Positions 40,275 through 54,046 are shown, counted from the stretch's first letter. The stretch is DNA of 64,000 bases from Myoxocephalus aenaeus (GCA_038501785.1 JBAMJR010000053.1:8909501-8973500), one strand, 5' to 3'. Translations and numbers: made by a program. Notes: generated by a model not told the origin, from the sequence alone.

Positions 40275-40517
40275 ATAATGTTCACCAGCTTAGTTTTGTG
40301 TGCCAACGTTAGCTTATTAGCACTAAACACAAAGTGCAGCTGAGGATGATGGGAATGTCATGTTTGAATCTCATGTTGCACAAGAGGAGAAGTCTGAGAA
40401 TCACCAAAGCCAGAGAGATGTATCATCCGGAAACCATGAATGTCTGTACACAATTGCACAACAATGTATGCAATAGTTATTGACCAACATTGCCATCCAC
40501 AGAGCCATGCCACTTGC
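40275..40517 (+). mobile_element. Degenerate copy of a fish interspersed repeat (class not assigned)
   Basis: Several phrases match a high-copy interspersed repeat I recognise from acanthomorph fish genomes, in the same order: AGCACTAAACACAAAGTGCA, CAGCTGAGGATGATGGGAAT, GAATCACCAAAG, CATGAATGTCTGTAC, CAATAGTTATTGA, and a terminal ACATTGCCATCC with AGAGCCATGCC. Some internal parts look shortened. I do not name the family; a search against fish repeat libraries would settle it. Confidence 0.65.
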
Positions 40518-40759
40518 GCACCCAACAGTATACTTTAATGAAAAATCCAATCATCCTCAAATTCTCAGCAGGGTAAAATGTCCTTTTTTAAATGTTCATT
40601 ATTTATTTTCTGTGTAATTAATTCAAGCCTTTGAGCATGTACATGTTATCATGATGTTTAATTAAACCCAATTTCTGGCACAATTGCTGCTTCACTTCAT
40701 GAATTACGGCTCCTTTCTCTGCATTGAGCTTAATCAGTTTTCTGCTGATAGTGAACATG

Positions 40760-40869
<110 letters not shown>

Positions 40870-40896
40870 AGAGGGTATATGCGATTCTGTGAACCC

Positions 40897-41190
40897 TCAA
40901 ACACATTAGGTGTAAGTGGCGTCGGAAAGGCTAGCATCGCCAAACAAATTACACAAAGAGAGAGGTAGCCTGTGCTCTCAGACACGTTACAGTGATTGGG
41001 CTTGAGAGGTAGAGTGTGGCATTCTTTAAACACGGCGTGTTTGGGAAGAAGTGGCGTATTCAAACACATGGATAACAGAGATGGGGGTTGCGTATAGCAA
41101 AATGCATTACGGAGTCGGAGAGGTTGAGGGAGTGCAACATTTCTAAACGCATTACGCCGGAGCGGCGATGGCATGCTCTAACAGAGTGTT
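40897..41190. repeat. Degenerate tandem array, 34-48 bp units, about eight copies
   Basis: Starts resembling AAACACATTA recur at 40899, 40942, 40980, 41028, 41062, 41099, 41145 and 41180, giving spacings of 43, 38, 48, 34, 37, 46 and 35 bp. Consecutive pairs sum to about 81-83 bp, which suggests an ancestral two-part unit. GAGAGGT recurs within alternate units. The array begins about 30 bp after a 106-bp TG microsatellite, so expansion may have started from that unstable tract. Confidence 0.6.
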
Positions 41191-41370
41191 GATGGAGAGC
41201 GGAGAGAGAGGGGGTCAAGAGAGTTTCTGTTTTATTTCGCCGAGGTGTGTGTGCTTTGTCTGCCCATTGAGTGCTGACTGAGTTTTGACATCAGCTCAAC
41301 CTGGGTACACAAACTTACCAGAGTGATTTGTCTCACCTAAAGCACACTTGAGGGTGTATTGGCACACACC

Positions 41371-41371
<1 letters not shown>

Positions 41372-41447
<76 letters not shown>
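41372..41447. repeat. (AC)n microsatellite
   Basis: A perfect AC tract of about 76 bp, 0.5 kb from the opposite-phase TG tract at 40764. Confidence 0.97.
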
Positions 41448-41450
<3 letters not shown>

Positions 41451-43980
41451 TACATAGACTTGGATGCACATGTGAATGAAGTCACAAACTGACACGCACA
41501 CCCAGTCTGTCTTCTTTTTTTTATTTTTTTTACTTGATGCATCCAATAAAACCAGCATGTAGAATCACTCCTCGAACTATACTCCTGACCCCGCCGATAA
41601 AGCCTGTCGTGAACGATTAAGCTCAGATCCAGCAAAACACTTCAAGACATGTTCCCCCGTACTTTATCTTGGCACGGTGTCCAGCCCAATTAACCTTACA
41701 AGCAGGCCCTTTTTTCACATTGCCAACTCTGAAGCAGCAGGGGTACCTCATCCCTGGCATTTTTCTTCGCCTGGCAACAAAAACACCTTGAACAATGCGG
41801 AAAACAACGTAAAAAATGCTGTCTTCTGCTCTTGTGGCGGCACTCAGGTTGAATCTTTTCAATTAGCCAGGTTGACTTTGCAAGGCTAATTAAGTCCTCA
41901 TCCTTGATGAGCTGTCTGACTTCTCTTCCAAGCCTCTTACTCGGGGCTTACAGCCCCGCAGGGGCCACCGGCCAGACAGATTGTTGTCCAGCTGGAATGG
42001 GATTAGCAGCCCGCCAGGGGCCTGAGGCCCACAGTCCCCGAGCTTTTGTTTGAATCTGAAGTATCGAGTTGGAAGGGGTGAAGCAGGGAGAGAGGATTGA
42101 GGTAATCCCCTCCTCTTCAGGACTGCTCCCCAGAGGAGCGAATCCCAAGTAAACCACTGAATGCTGTAGACCACCAACCACCATCAGAGCCACTGTTTAC
42201 TCCTCACACCCCAGCAGGTAGAAGGCCAGAGAAGAAGACTTCCCCACCCTGACAATGAATGTGTGTTCTTAAGGGGTAATGGCTGTCATCAAAACATGTT
42301 TTTCCCTAACGAAGCGTACAATATAGGAGTTGTCTGGCAAGATTAGAGGCTTCACACTGTGAAGCAGCAGGTTGAGAAACCCACCTAGTCCACTGGGATA
42401 TTATTTGCTAGTTCAATGAGTCTATTTATTTAATCAACCAGCTGTCGATCGCAATAATCTTAACAGGAAAAATGGATATTGGCAAGAAAGCATGAAGTGG
42501 CAAAGAAAAACATCCCAGAGACCTGATTTAAAAATAACAATCTTTTTTTTAAACTTTTTCGACTTAAATTACACAAGAATGATGGCCTTCAGACAAAATG
42601 TAACAATGTATGTTACATATTTATCAAATGAATCCCATTAATAAATGACTGAATGTACGAAAAGACCAAACTTTGCTGACTCTCAAGAGAACTCAAACAC
42701 ACCTGTGGTGTGCAGGTGTTAGTAGACATGTTCTTGCTCTAGTGTGTATGATCATACAGTGTTGGTGTAGATAATAGTAGAAGATTCAAAAGGTAGGCAT
42801 ATTGTCAAAGGACATGTCTTGGTTTGTGATGTAGGTTTTGCCTACATTTTTCCCCTGACAACTGTTGTTTTTATGTAATCCCGCGTATAGGAGATGAAGA
42901 CATGTTAATCACAAATAGCTTAGCTGCAGAGGTTAAACTTGTCAGGATCGCACAGTCCCGCAACAAAGAACGCAGTGAGTGGTTTCTTTTAAAAAACCTC
43001 CACCCTTTTTTAAGGATTAGGGCAGAATTCTCCAAATTGTCAGGTTAGTCACCGCAAAATCAGGTTTTACAAGTTCAAACCAGTATGTGTCTACTGCTTG
43101 AGGGAGAAATAGGTGTGTAAATCCCTGCTAGTTAAGTCATTTGTTTCGTTTATGTATTGAATGTTCCTCGGATAAACACCCCGTTATTTTGTAATGTTTG
43201 CACTTCTTATGAATATGACTGAATATGTTAATGCGATGTAAGGCTCAGCTAGTAGTTTGACCTCTCTCGTGTTGCACCTGCGCCTGTGAGTCAGCTTCAT
43301 CACTGAGCCAATACCAACAGGCCGTCTTTCATCCCACCAAAAACAACCACACTGAGCCGAGGGATAATCCAGAGCCCAAACATGAGAGGGAAACAGGAGG
43401 ACACTGCTGCATCCATCATCCAACAAGAATCCGCCCTGAAGAAAAACACGGGGATGAGACGCGCCGCTATTGTCCAACCTCGCTGGCACAAAGGGAACGT
43501 GATGGGATGAGTTTCTGTGCCTGAGGTGACTGGTGAACCCCTGTGCCACCAGCCTTGCAGCATGTGACAGTCTGTGGAGCAAACAGTGGCTGCATTTATA
43601 CAAAAGTATAAAAAGATAACTGTTCCAAATGTTGCTTCATTTACAAGCAGACGTGTATAAAAGAAAAAGTTGATGCATTCGCAGCTTGAAGCACTGAATA
43701 GACTGCAGGCTTCAGGGCGTTTCTTTTTAAGTTGGGGACTTTTTTTATTGTGGCTTGATAAAATAAAAGCTGTCCTTATTTGTACAGTGCACCATTATGT
43801 ACCATTCACTGCTCAGGTGACTGATGTGGTTTCTTCTGTTGTCAGCAGTCTACATCTTATTTTACAGTCATCACAAAGGCTTTAGTATAAAAGTGTGAGT
43901 CAGTGCCAGAACATATGACCTACAGCTGTTTGAGACACTCAATACATTGGTATCACCTCAATCTTGTTTTTTTATCAACA

Positions 43981-44026
43981 CACGCGCGAGCGCACACACA
44001 CACACACACGCACACACACACATACA
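43981..44026. repeat. (CA)n microsatellite with CG interruptions
   Basis: CA dinucleotides mixed with CG steps at the left end: alternating purine/pyrimidine throughout. Confidence 0.9.
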
Positions 44027-44107
44027 CTAATGTACAGTATTTTGTGGGGTCTCCCTATTGAAATGCAAGATGGCTAGAGTACAGTGTGTCTGTATGTCTT
44101 TGCATGA

Positions 44108-44126
44108 TGTGTGTGTGTGTGTGTGT
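44108..44126. repeat. (GT)n microsatellite
   Basis: Short GT tract, 80 bp after the CA tract ending at 44026. Confidence 0.9.
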
Positions 44127-45289
44127 TGGAGAATGCGTGCAGCGATCTTTGCCCAGTTCTCACCAGCAGGACCAGAGGCTGTTTTTATAGCTGCATTTCT
44201 TGCGTCAGTTCTCCGAGATGTCAGGACTGACGGGTCAGAGAAAAGGAGCCTCCGACTGAAGAGGAATGAGACTGATCCTTTGCCAGACAGCCTCAGCTGG
44301 GGGCCACGATCCAATTGACTTTACCAACAAGACCCCGCCCCGACAAACCGTCCACCCACTGTCCACCCTCCCCGCGTTTATTTCTGGACGTGCACTGATA
44401 ACAGAATTTCCGGGGAACTGTCCAAACAGAATGCCCTGTGTTGCAATGTGTGTTGGGTTTGGATACAAATGGGGATTACTTCATTAGATGGGTATCGACT
44501 GCCGCTGCTTTGTCAGCATGTTAACAGGGAAAAGAAAGGTCCAATTTGTGCCGTTGAGTAGTGGAACAAACCACAGCTCAATATTTGTCCTGTAAATTGA
44601 TTGTGTTTGTATCTTTTTCTTTTAAATTGGCAAGATGCAAGGCTGTTGAATCTGGATCTTCATGCTTGAGCTCCAGATATTTTCTCTCAGGCCCCAGATG
44701 GACTGTGTTGTGCCGGTCGAACGGAGAATACAAATGACACACTGACTTATTTGTTTTAACAAGGCTGGTTGTACAGACTGTACAAACTGCTGACATTTAT
44801 AGTCCTTTCCTCCTCTGTCTCTCATCCTCTGTCTCTCTGGGTTTCTCTGGTTAAAAGACGAGTTCTCAAAAGTCTGCATCACGGTCATTCCTCCTAATCT
44901 TTGGAAGGCTTTTTTTTTAACTCATGACATTCTTTCAAGACATTTATCATTAGACAGTAAAGGGTAATGGTGTGTTTCATTTGCCATAATGAAACCTAAT
45001 CACCCTGTGGACAGTGCTTTGAATCCATGTGGCCAGTGGTTTAATAGTCCAAGTTGAGCCGTGGAACAGAATGAGACTCGGTCTGCAGGATGTCGGAGAA
45101 AGCAGTTGAAGGAAGGGTTTACATCTTAAAGGATTGCAGTGTGCGGATGAGAGTCTTTCCTCCTCGGGAAAAGATGAGTTCTGACAGATTCTGGTGAATT
45201 CTTTAATCTAATTCTCAAAATAATTAGTTTGGAAGAAATGAAACTATTTGTTTTACTTTACTGCACAACAACAAGTATATGTATAGTTT

Positions 45290-45620
45290 TAAAGCCTGGT
45301 CACACCAGCATTTATAAACACAACATATTGCGGCAATATCAATTCATTCCAATGGAACCACCCTGATTGGCAGAGTCTCTAGGGATGAGTTCAACTTCCA
45401 TTAACCCTGACCTATTGACCAATCGCAGAGCTGACCTTTTCGGGGACAGAGAGCTGGAAAGTCAAACATGGAAGAAGGAATTGTAACTTATTAGCTATGT
45501 TGGAAGTATTCACTTTTATTGAACCAATCTCTGCTCCACAAAAAAAGGATGGTTTGCAGCCAATCATGAGACATGAGTTGATGTTACAAATACGTCTTTT
45601 AAATAAACTATTTTAACTTA
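45290..45620 (+). mobile_element. Possible DNA-transposon remnant
   Basis: The block starts with a GCCTGGTCACACCAGCAT phrase, similar to the ends of several fish DNA transposons. It continues through GACCAATCGCAGAGCTGAC and reaches CAAACATGGAAGAAGG, where a short frame (MEEGIVTY, then stop) resembles the start of MADF-type transposon proteins. No clear second terminal repeat was found. The assignment is tentative and rests on remembered phrases. Confidence 0.35.
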
Positions 45621-46258
45621 TGGTCCCATTAGCCATTGAGCTAACACACTTGCTAATGGACAGATAGTTAGCTTTCTAACTGACACTTAGCAAGCTCCTT
45701 TGGAGAGATACATTTCTCACTTTAGTCTTTATTTAATAAAATGCTGTAAAGCATCGAGGACAAGATGCCAGACACGTTTAGTTAACAGACCGGCACAGAA
45801 AAAATATTAAGATCAAAAAGCTATAATAACTCACCAGTACTAACTAGCATGTTCACGGCTGGCTAATGCGTTGCAGATAGCATTCCACAGCATTAGTGTA
45901 TGAACTAGCTCTACGACACCAAGCTTCTAAAACCACATATTACATACAGTTTCTGGGACTATAGTAAGAGACAAATTGACCAGACAGCAAACATTACATA
46001 CAGTACATATAATCATATACTTGTCTATAGTGTACAGGCAAAAGTTTTCTGTTTAGTATGTGCCAGCCTGTGTTATTTTCCAAGCAAGAGTGAAAGATAA
46101 TTGGTCACCTAGGAGGTTTTAATGCAGCTGCTTTGATGGAGTCATTTAGTTGCACTGCTTTGCATTTCATCACTTCTGTCTGTCAATTATACTTGATTTA
46201 CAAGGTGTCTAAGGGACAGCGAATGTGAAGCATCAATTTGTGAGTGGGTGATTGCACT

Positions 46259-46275
46259 AGAGAGAGAGAGAGAGA
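46259..46275. repeat. (AG)n microsatellite
   Basis: Short perfect AG tract. Confidence 0.9.
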
Positions 46276-47652
46276 AGGTGGTCGGATATATCATTCATTA
46301 ACTTGGCAGGTTGTCCTTCAATTATCCCTTGTCGAATTGGAGTGAGTCATTTCAGGCATTACTCTTATGAGGAACGACCTCTCCCAGGTACACAGTGAAA
46401 GTCTGCTTGCGCTTGTGTGACTTCTATTAAAGGTACATAACCACTTCAGAAGGAGACTTTTCCTGAGGTATTGTGCTTTTGTACAGGTGGGACTCATCGC
46501 TCACCATGCCGGCCTGTCAGAAGTCTTTGTTTACACAGATGGTTTGCATTCACCCAGGGCCCTATATGAATGCTGTAAAGCAAGCGAAATAGGAGGACTT
46601 TGTCTGCATAGAGTAATGAATAGAGAGTACATGATAGTTTTGCTCTCATGGTTACATGACAAGGGGTCTCATAAAAGAGTAAAAGGCCACAGACATGAAC
46701 AACTTCTGCCAGACAGACTGGGGGCACAAAGGTTGTCTGAAGTTTCCCAAGGTTGCATTATGAGGTCTGATACATTTGAACTGATAATATTTTGCTAATG
46801 GCTTCGGGAGAAGACTGGGACAATAAATAAAAGAAGGTAATTACGTTGATAAAAATTGGGGCCTTAACCGTTTAGGAGTAAGGTATTTTATCTGGAAGGA
46901 AAAACAGGTTTAAGTAATGGGAGATGATGAAGTTTGGTGCCAGTCGAGCCGCTTATCTGCCATTTAGTTTTCTTCTCCTGATAAAACACAGAAATGTTTT
47001 CCCTTGGCGCGGAAGTGTTAGCCTGTTCACACAGCTGGGGCAAATCACCGTGGAGAAAAATGTGACGGCTGAGTCACCAACATGCCACAACATATCTACT
47101 ATATTAAAAGTAGACATCCAATCACGCTGAAATACATAATTTCCCTTTAAGATAGCTTTCACTGATCATATGGTAGTGATCAATGTTGGGGTTGCGTCTC
47201 AAAAAATATATTGTTTTCATTCATCATTTCAGAAGGAATATTATCACGTATTACTCTCTTTTTGTTCATGATACCTCATGAATTGACATGTTCTTCTTCT
47301 ATTACTCCTAAGAATTAGAACAAATCAGTTACATCTGTTTTCAAATAAAAAATGAAATGTAATAGTGTTAACATCCAATGTCCCATTCATCCTGATTAGG
47401 AGTGGAAATACCTACACTATGAAAAGAGCAGTAAACGCACCAAATGTGAGGTGATGATAATTTGGAGATTTGCACATAATCTATAAAACCAGTCAGATAT
47501 GTATAAAATAAAATGGGTTGATAGGTTTTTCAGAGAGATATAAGTACAGTTAGTTTCCTGATGGAGGAAAAATTAAATAAAAATAAATAAATGAAGACGC
47601 CAATTGATCGTCAGACACCTGCTCAGCAGTATGAATGCATTTGAATCCATTT

Positions 47653-47677
47653 GTCTGTCTGTCTGTCTGTCTGTCTC
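47653..47677. repeat. (GTCT)n tetranucleotide repeat
   Basis: Five to six GTCT units ending in CTCTGTCT. Confidence 0.9.
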
Positions 47678-50600
47678 TGTCTAACTTTCCTTATTTAACA
47701 CACATATTCTTGGAAGCGAATGTGAGCCATATTAAATCTGACTCCTCTGCCGGAGTAGTAATGCGAGCTTCGGTGGTTAGTTTTATATGTTTCACAAGCG
47801 TGTAAATATTTAATAGAAGAGCGGGACAGAGTGCTGTGTCACTGTTCCTGCTTTGTCAGCCGTACAGACGGAGAGAAAGAGAAATACTGGGAGAATGTCT
47901 TCCTGACAGGAGACATTTATGGAGCAGCTACAAGATTCATACACAAGACTTATTCTTATTTTGTCTTGGATTCTTGGGTCGTGTAACACAGACATGGATA
48001 TACAAGCTGTTTATGGTTGTAGAAGATGTTAGTTGGTATAGATGTTGATACCTAACTTGATATGTATGAAACCCGATGGAACAGCATTCCTAACTTGGGA
48101 TCTGTGTTTGGCCTGTTTGGTATTTTGTTACTGCATACTGTATGCTTACAAAGGCTGGAGGGACTTCAGATGGTCTCAAAGCATTTCCCATTCATATTTT
48201 TTTTGCAGATGAAGTTGGAAATCAGCTGTAGACCTTTGTTGCATGTCATACCTCCTTCTCTAGCTGCCCTTGTTTTCCATAAATCACGATCCAATGAAGG
48301 CAATCATGCTTTTGGATAATTTTGGTCATTTAAAAAAATTATAATTTCAAAAGTTTTCATTGAAATATATATCTTAAGTGACTATCCGAAAATATGATAA
48401 CACATACACACAAGAAACTTGCATTATCAATACTGCAAACTAGCGTGACTACACTTTTTGGATCTTTGGGAAGTTCGATCCAAGGACATACCTGCAGTTA
48501 CCACGAATCACCATAGGTGCTCTGAAAGAAAAACTGAGATCTTTGAGATTGTAACTTGAAAAAAGATCCACTGGTTGCACCTTCTTAAATGGAAATATAT
48601 TTGAGTTTTAATTTGGGGGTTGGACAAAACAAGTCTTAATCAAATCTAAAAAATAATCATCAGATTAATCTATATTGGAAATTATCCAATTATGATTTTG
48701 AGTTACTGTTGCCTGGAGTCTGCACACGTATAAACAACTTTGATTTCAGACAAATGAAGCTATAACAATGTAAGAATGCCTGCATTCTGAAATAGTTTAA
48801 GTCTGAAAACCTGAAAGTTTGTTACAGTAGCATATAGAAAATATATATTTGTTGCTATTTCAGTGTGGGGGACTTTCGGAAAACATTCAGAAAAAGTGTG
48901 GACATGGCATAAGCAAGGTCCCAACCTAATGCTTTTAGTCCCATCATTACTCCCCCACCTTAACAAATCCTCACCACGCAATTAGGTTACACTTTAATTT
49001 CAGCGGCCTTGCAGAGTGGCTAATGCTCTTTGAGAGATCTGTGGGTGTAGATGAGAGGCAAGGGTGAGGGAAAGCAGATTTCTCCAAGGTCCATAAGCTC
49101 CCTGATTTTGGCCATATAGAGGAAATAATGAGCCTCTCCACTGTTGTCTGAGCCCAACTCCGGACTTAAGTCCTCCCCCAACAAGCTTCCATTCACAAAT
49201 GGTGTGTTTTGAATTTACATATACATACGATTTAAAGGAATCCTTCAGGTCTCGGATTAGTCCACACCCCCCCCCACTTCAAGATTTCTATCGGTCCTTT
49301 ACGCATCAGTGGTGCCTCTTGATGAGCTTCCTTTGGACTCAAACAAGTTAGAAGTCTTTCATCATGAAGTTGGAAGTCGCTCAGTCATTCAATTGTAACG
49401 TCATGCTTGTTGTTCATCTGCGCTCATTTAAAAAGCCCATTGATATAAATGTAGTGGATATCAATATCATTTACTTCAGAAGACACCTCTGCTCAGGAAA
49501 TGTTAGCTCAACAAGTGCACACAGCTGATAACGGACCAAACACAACTCCTACGTCCTCCCCCACACAAACGTCAGCAGGAAAAGATCTGATTTTATGAAT
49601 CAGTATTAGGTTTCAGTCAAGTTTCCCCGCTTCCTGTAAACGGGTCTTGATCTGCCTTGCACCACCGTCATCACTTGAGTGGAGCGGACACATCTGTGTG
49701 AGGCAAGGCTCCACAGGAGACTTCCGTCACCAGAAGATGGATGGAAATGTATCGGCAATGAATAAATACGCCCGACAACTTCCCTTCAGCCCTCCCTCAT
49801 TGCAACAGCTGTTCTAGCTTGGTAGTGTTTTCTCTCCCATGGTGCAATGTGGTTCCACTTTTGTTTATTTACCCTCTCATTCCCGTACTTGTGTTGAGTG
49901 GATGCGGAAACTGGATGTGCACGCATGGAATTGCGTGTATGTATGCAAAGGCCCGGCTAAAAGAGATTACTCAAGCCGAGGGGTTGCGTGACCCCATTGT
50001 AAACCTCGGGGCAGACCTTTGACCTTTTTGAGAAGCGATGAAATGGAGGGAAACCTCCCATTTCCCTCCGCCGGAGTTTGAAGGCTCTTCTGGTGGAGAG
50101 GAAGCATTGTTAATGAGCTCGAGAATGGATTTTTAATGAAACCACCACTTTGTTTGAAGAGTAAGAGTTGGGCAAAAAGAGCATGCGAGAACAGAAACAG
50201 GTGTCAGCTCTTGACTGGACAGGTGGGATGATTTCATATATTTTATATAAAAGAGGTCAAAAGTATGTGTCTGTAGTCGTGTAACTGCCGCACTAACTTT
50301 CTATCACACCGCAGTCTGTCTTTTCTGTTAAAATGATCTTGTAGACACTTTAGGCTTCATATACTACAGGTCTCACAGAGACGGACATATTTACAGAGTT
50401 ACAACAATGATTGCCTACACTTCATTTTTGTTCCTCTCCCATGCCTTCACATGCAGGTAAATGTTTAATTGTGCCAAACTGCATGCGCAACATGGTGATA
50501 TATTAGGTGATCTTCCTTTTTTACAGCCAAATGGGTGATGGAAAAAGTCCAGAGTTGCACAGTTGCACTCTGTAACTAATGTGTCTCGTCTTATACTCCT

Positions 50601-51969
50601 TTTTGCAATAAACGTCATCAATATAACTCATCCATGTGCTGAATCTTTCTTTGCGTTAGCCTGCTCAATAAGCAGCTTTAAGGCCTTGGTCAGCAGTCCA
50701 CAACCTCACAAATTGAAATGCTGCTTTGTCACAACACCCACTCCTTGCTACTGTTCTTCCTCTGTCCCTCCGCCCGCCTTTCCTGACTGTCTCCCACCTT
50801 TTCCTCATCCGTGCTTCCTGGACATGTCATTTGCTGAGTAAGGGGTTGCTGTTTGACCTCCCGTAAAATTGAGTAGGAGGTGGTGTTGAACAGGAAGTGA
50901 ATAGGGAGAGGAACTCCTGCGGTATAAAGGAAGTGATGACTGTTTCTACCTTGAACTTCGTGTGTCATTTATCGAAACAGCATTTAGTTATCCTGTGCTA
51001 GCAGTGGCAATGGCCTCGGGGACATTAGGTCAGTTAGGATGTGAGCTGGCCGACTTTTAGGCGTGTGTTACAGTAAAGAAGGCAAAAGATTGAAGGGAAG
51101 TGTGTGTCCAGGGTGGGGACAGTTCCGATGTTCTCTATAAAACAGACATCTGGGGTCATGTTACCGTAATCATTTTCACTAACGCACACACACACATACG
51201 CACAGAACATTAACAGTACTTCCCATAGCCCTAGATGAAGACACACCATCATATCAGTAACAGCACATTGACACTGGCCACACACACTGACCTGTTTGAC
51301 GCCTATCCCCTATCCGCTGTGTCCTCATAAGCAGGGTGTCTCGTGTCCCCTTCTATTTTTACCGGCAGGCGCTGAAAGCCTCTGGAAGCTCCTTGTCAAT
51401 GGGCATCTCATTCCAGCGGCAACGGAGTGTCACCATTTATTAAGTCGTCATTACTCAGGGCCACTCCATCGGCTGGGGTGCCGGGGGGGGTGTCGCAAAT
51501 AGATCGGCAAGGATAGGTCGGACTGTTGCTGCACTCCCTAAAGGGCAAGCCATAAAGGCGTGTTCCAGCACATCTCACTCCACCGGCGAAGATCTATGCA
51601 GGTAGCCGGGCTGCCATTAGTTTGGCTAATGCAGATAAATGGGAGGAAGGTGGCTGAGCAGGGCAGAGGAGAGAGGCAGAGGTCGATGGAGAGAGGCTTA
51701 GTGCGAGAGGAGAATACTTTCATGTGTCTGTCCACACATCTTTTTGTTTTGGGTAAACAGCTAAAAAGGCTGTTTAGACTAAAGGGGCGATGAGAGACGA
51801 GGACGTGGGCTCCATGGTTGTGGAAGTGAATGCACAATAGAAGACACGGATGCATGTTGGCACTCATCAAGATTCATTCAAAACAACTTAAACTAATAAA
51901 GGGTCAACATGACTTACAAAAAGAGTCTCATATTACGCCTTATTTAATAGATTCAGCCTAAGTTTCTAT

Positions 51970-51995
51970 TAATTAAATTAATTAATTAAATTAAT
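51970..51995. repeat. TTAA-rich microsatellite
   Basis: Overlapping ATTAATTAA units with a few breaks lie directly before the inverted-repeat element at 51999. A TTAA-rich site is a common insertion environment for several DNA transposons. Confidence 0.8.
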
Positions 51996-51998
51996 AAT

Positions 51999-52332
51999 GT
52001 CAATTGCTGAGATCTGGGAAATATGGCGACACGGCAGTAAAACGACAAAATGGATTGTAGACTGTGAAGCCAGATGATCTAAACCACTTTATTTGGAAGT
52101 AAGCCCAAACAAAATGCGCCTGAAATGCCAGAATAATTTGTCACTTCACAGAAAAACTGCATTCCCACAACTACAGTTAGTACATTAGGTCAAAGTTGAA
52201 TCAGGGAAAATGGTCTACAAACTGTGATTAATATGTAATATGGACAGTTTGGATGTTCATCCTACCGTTCTATTCTAGATGACTTTGGCTAAGACCTTTT
52301 GAAGCTGTTTTTCCAGATCTCAGCAGTTATCT
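51999..52332. repeat. Inverted-repeat element (MITE-like)
   Basis: TGCTGAGATCTGG with a following A-run at about 52005-52021 recurs in inverse orientation at about 52309-52325 (TTTTTCCAGATCTCAGCA). Further in, AGCCAGATGATCTA on the left partly mirrors the right-hand TAGATGACTTTGGCT, and ATTGTAGAC mirrors GTCTACAAAC. The roughly 330 bp span with matching arms suggests a decayed miniature DNA transposon or foldback element. It is bordered on the left by a TTAA-rich tract. No coding potential is visible. Confidence 0.5.
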
Positions 52333-54002
52333 CGGAGAGTGCAATGTTACATTGCCAATAGGAATGATGGCCAAAACTACCAACATAACATCCAAATTCG
52401 AATGAACTGGTGTTGGCTTTTAAGGATGGTGTTCCTTTAAGGAGGCATAAATATGTCGGACACCAACATCCCCCTGTCTATATCCCAGAACGGATATGCC
52501 TTACAATGCGACAACAATAGTTTCAAAACACAAAAGCACCGGTGGGAGCGCTGGAATGATGAGGGTACCCTTATATCGCAAGCACACACTCACCAGCCTC
52601 GCTACATCAGCTCGATTCTCAGGTTGTTTTCTTTTGCTGTCTTGAGGTGTGTGAGTTGACACATCAGCACTCCTGTTTATCAAAGCTTTTATCACCTAAC
52701 CCCTGCTATGTCACCCTCTGAGAGGAAGCAGGAGGTGCCCACTCACACACAAACACCTGCGCGGGCTAGCGGGGGTTGAGAAAGAGGAGGGGGGTTAGGT
52801 TGCCCTGCTGATGTAAATGACTTAACCAGATACAGGATCCGTCTCAGACTACACAGGTTAACTACCAGCATGTGTTCCCCTCAACCGGCGGATTTCATCT
52901 GGATAAGTCAAAAACACACTCGTATAGGCTTTACTCTCTGTGGGAAAATTGGGATTTGTAATTTATGTGCAACACTCCTCATAACTCTCTGAAAAATATG
53001 TCAATTCTGAACTCAAAAGAACAGACACGGGCCTTTCTAAGTAATCTTCCGTATAATCTACTTTGTTGAAGCGGGACTTGGAGTGTACATGATATGGCTA
53101 TTACAGGAATTAAAAACTCTTGTTCTGTCTTGCCTGGCAGTGATTTATTCCTCTGAACTTTTCCCAGGACCGTGACTGTTTTTCTTCATCCATGTCAACC
53201 AGTCCGATTCTTAGTAACTCCCAAACCCACTTCAATCCTGAATTTGAACCTAAAGAAGAAGAAGAAAAGCAGTCATAAATATGAACCTCGGTGCTTTTCA
53301 CGTTAAAGAGATGATCGTTCATTGGACTTTCTCACATTTAGTAATAGAACTGCTAATTATAAAAACTGTATATTGTGTATTTCCTGAAGAAATCTTGAAA
53401 TAATCACACATAATGACCCATCTGCAGCAAATAAAGTGGGCAGATGGTGAAAAAGCTGTAACATGTATACATTCCTTCCAAATTCTCGAAAATTCCAACA
53501 AGATGTCCGTTCTGTTTACAAAGTCAGTGTCAACATTTATTTCAACATGAATGGGTGGCCCTTAAAAAGTGCTTGAAATAATTAAGAGTAAATAAAAAAG
53601 TTTAACATCTAAAAAACAATGACCACAGGGGGAACTTTACTCGGGAAGACTGCAGAACAGCTATTTAGGTTTTGTGGTGAGACGTTTGTGTCAATTATTG
53701 TTTCCCAGATCAAAAGTGTGCTTTCTCATCTAAAAAAATAGAAAAATGTGTTAACCAGAAAAATTGCTCCTGTAAAAGACTTTCATCAGAAAAAAGATCC
53801 TACAGATCTATGGGAGGCCTTATTAAATTACATGTATTGTCAGCTATCAGTTCAGTGTGTCAATCTTTTTCTTTCTGACTTTAGCCTGAGGACATACAGG
53901 GGGAGCTGCAAAACAACGGACGGGCAATAAAACCAGTGAATGCCTTGTTTAAGGTTAAAGTCATTTGTGTGAGATATTAGCAGAAAGGAAATAAAGAACT
54001 AA
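52333..54002. other. Noncoding DNA immediately upstream of the sema3a promoter
   Basis: AT-rich unique sequence without long frames or named repeats. Nothing strongly promoter-like appears before about 54.0 kb. Confidence 0.6.
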
Positions 54003-54012
54003 TGATTGACAA
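54003..54012 (+). promoter_or_regulatory. PBX/MEIS-like site TGATTGACAA
   Basis: This matches the PBX-MEIS composite consensus TGATTGACAG at nine of ten positions and lies about 35 bp before the candidate TATA box. PBX/MEIS and HOX factors pattern hindbrain and limb, where SEMA3A is expressed, so the placement is suggestive. It is a motif match only. Confidence 0.25.
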
Positions 54013-54046
54013 AAAAAATTAGCAAAAAGTGGGGAAGAGAAAACAC

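Larger units (their letters stand above)
41448..51969. other. Noncoding DNA, no gene recognised
   Basis: Contains a GC-rich unique stretch at 41890-42140, CA and TG tracts near 44.0 kb, a possible transposon remnant at 45.3 kb, a GTCT tract at 47653, and AT-rich sequence from 47.2 to 48.8 kb. The 139-codon minus-strand frame at 43184-43603 has no recognisable domain. Confidence 0.6.

Noticed and set aside
43184..43603. 139-codon open frame on the - strand
   Set aside because: No recognisable domain, no conserved motif pattern and no supporting neighbour.
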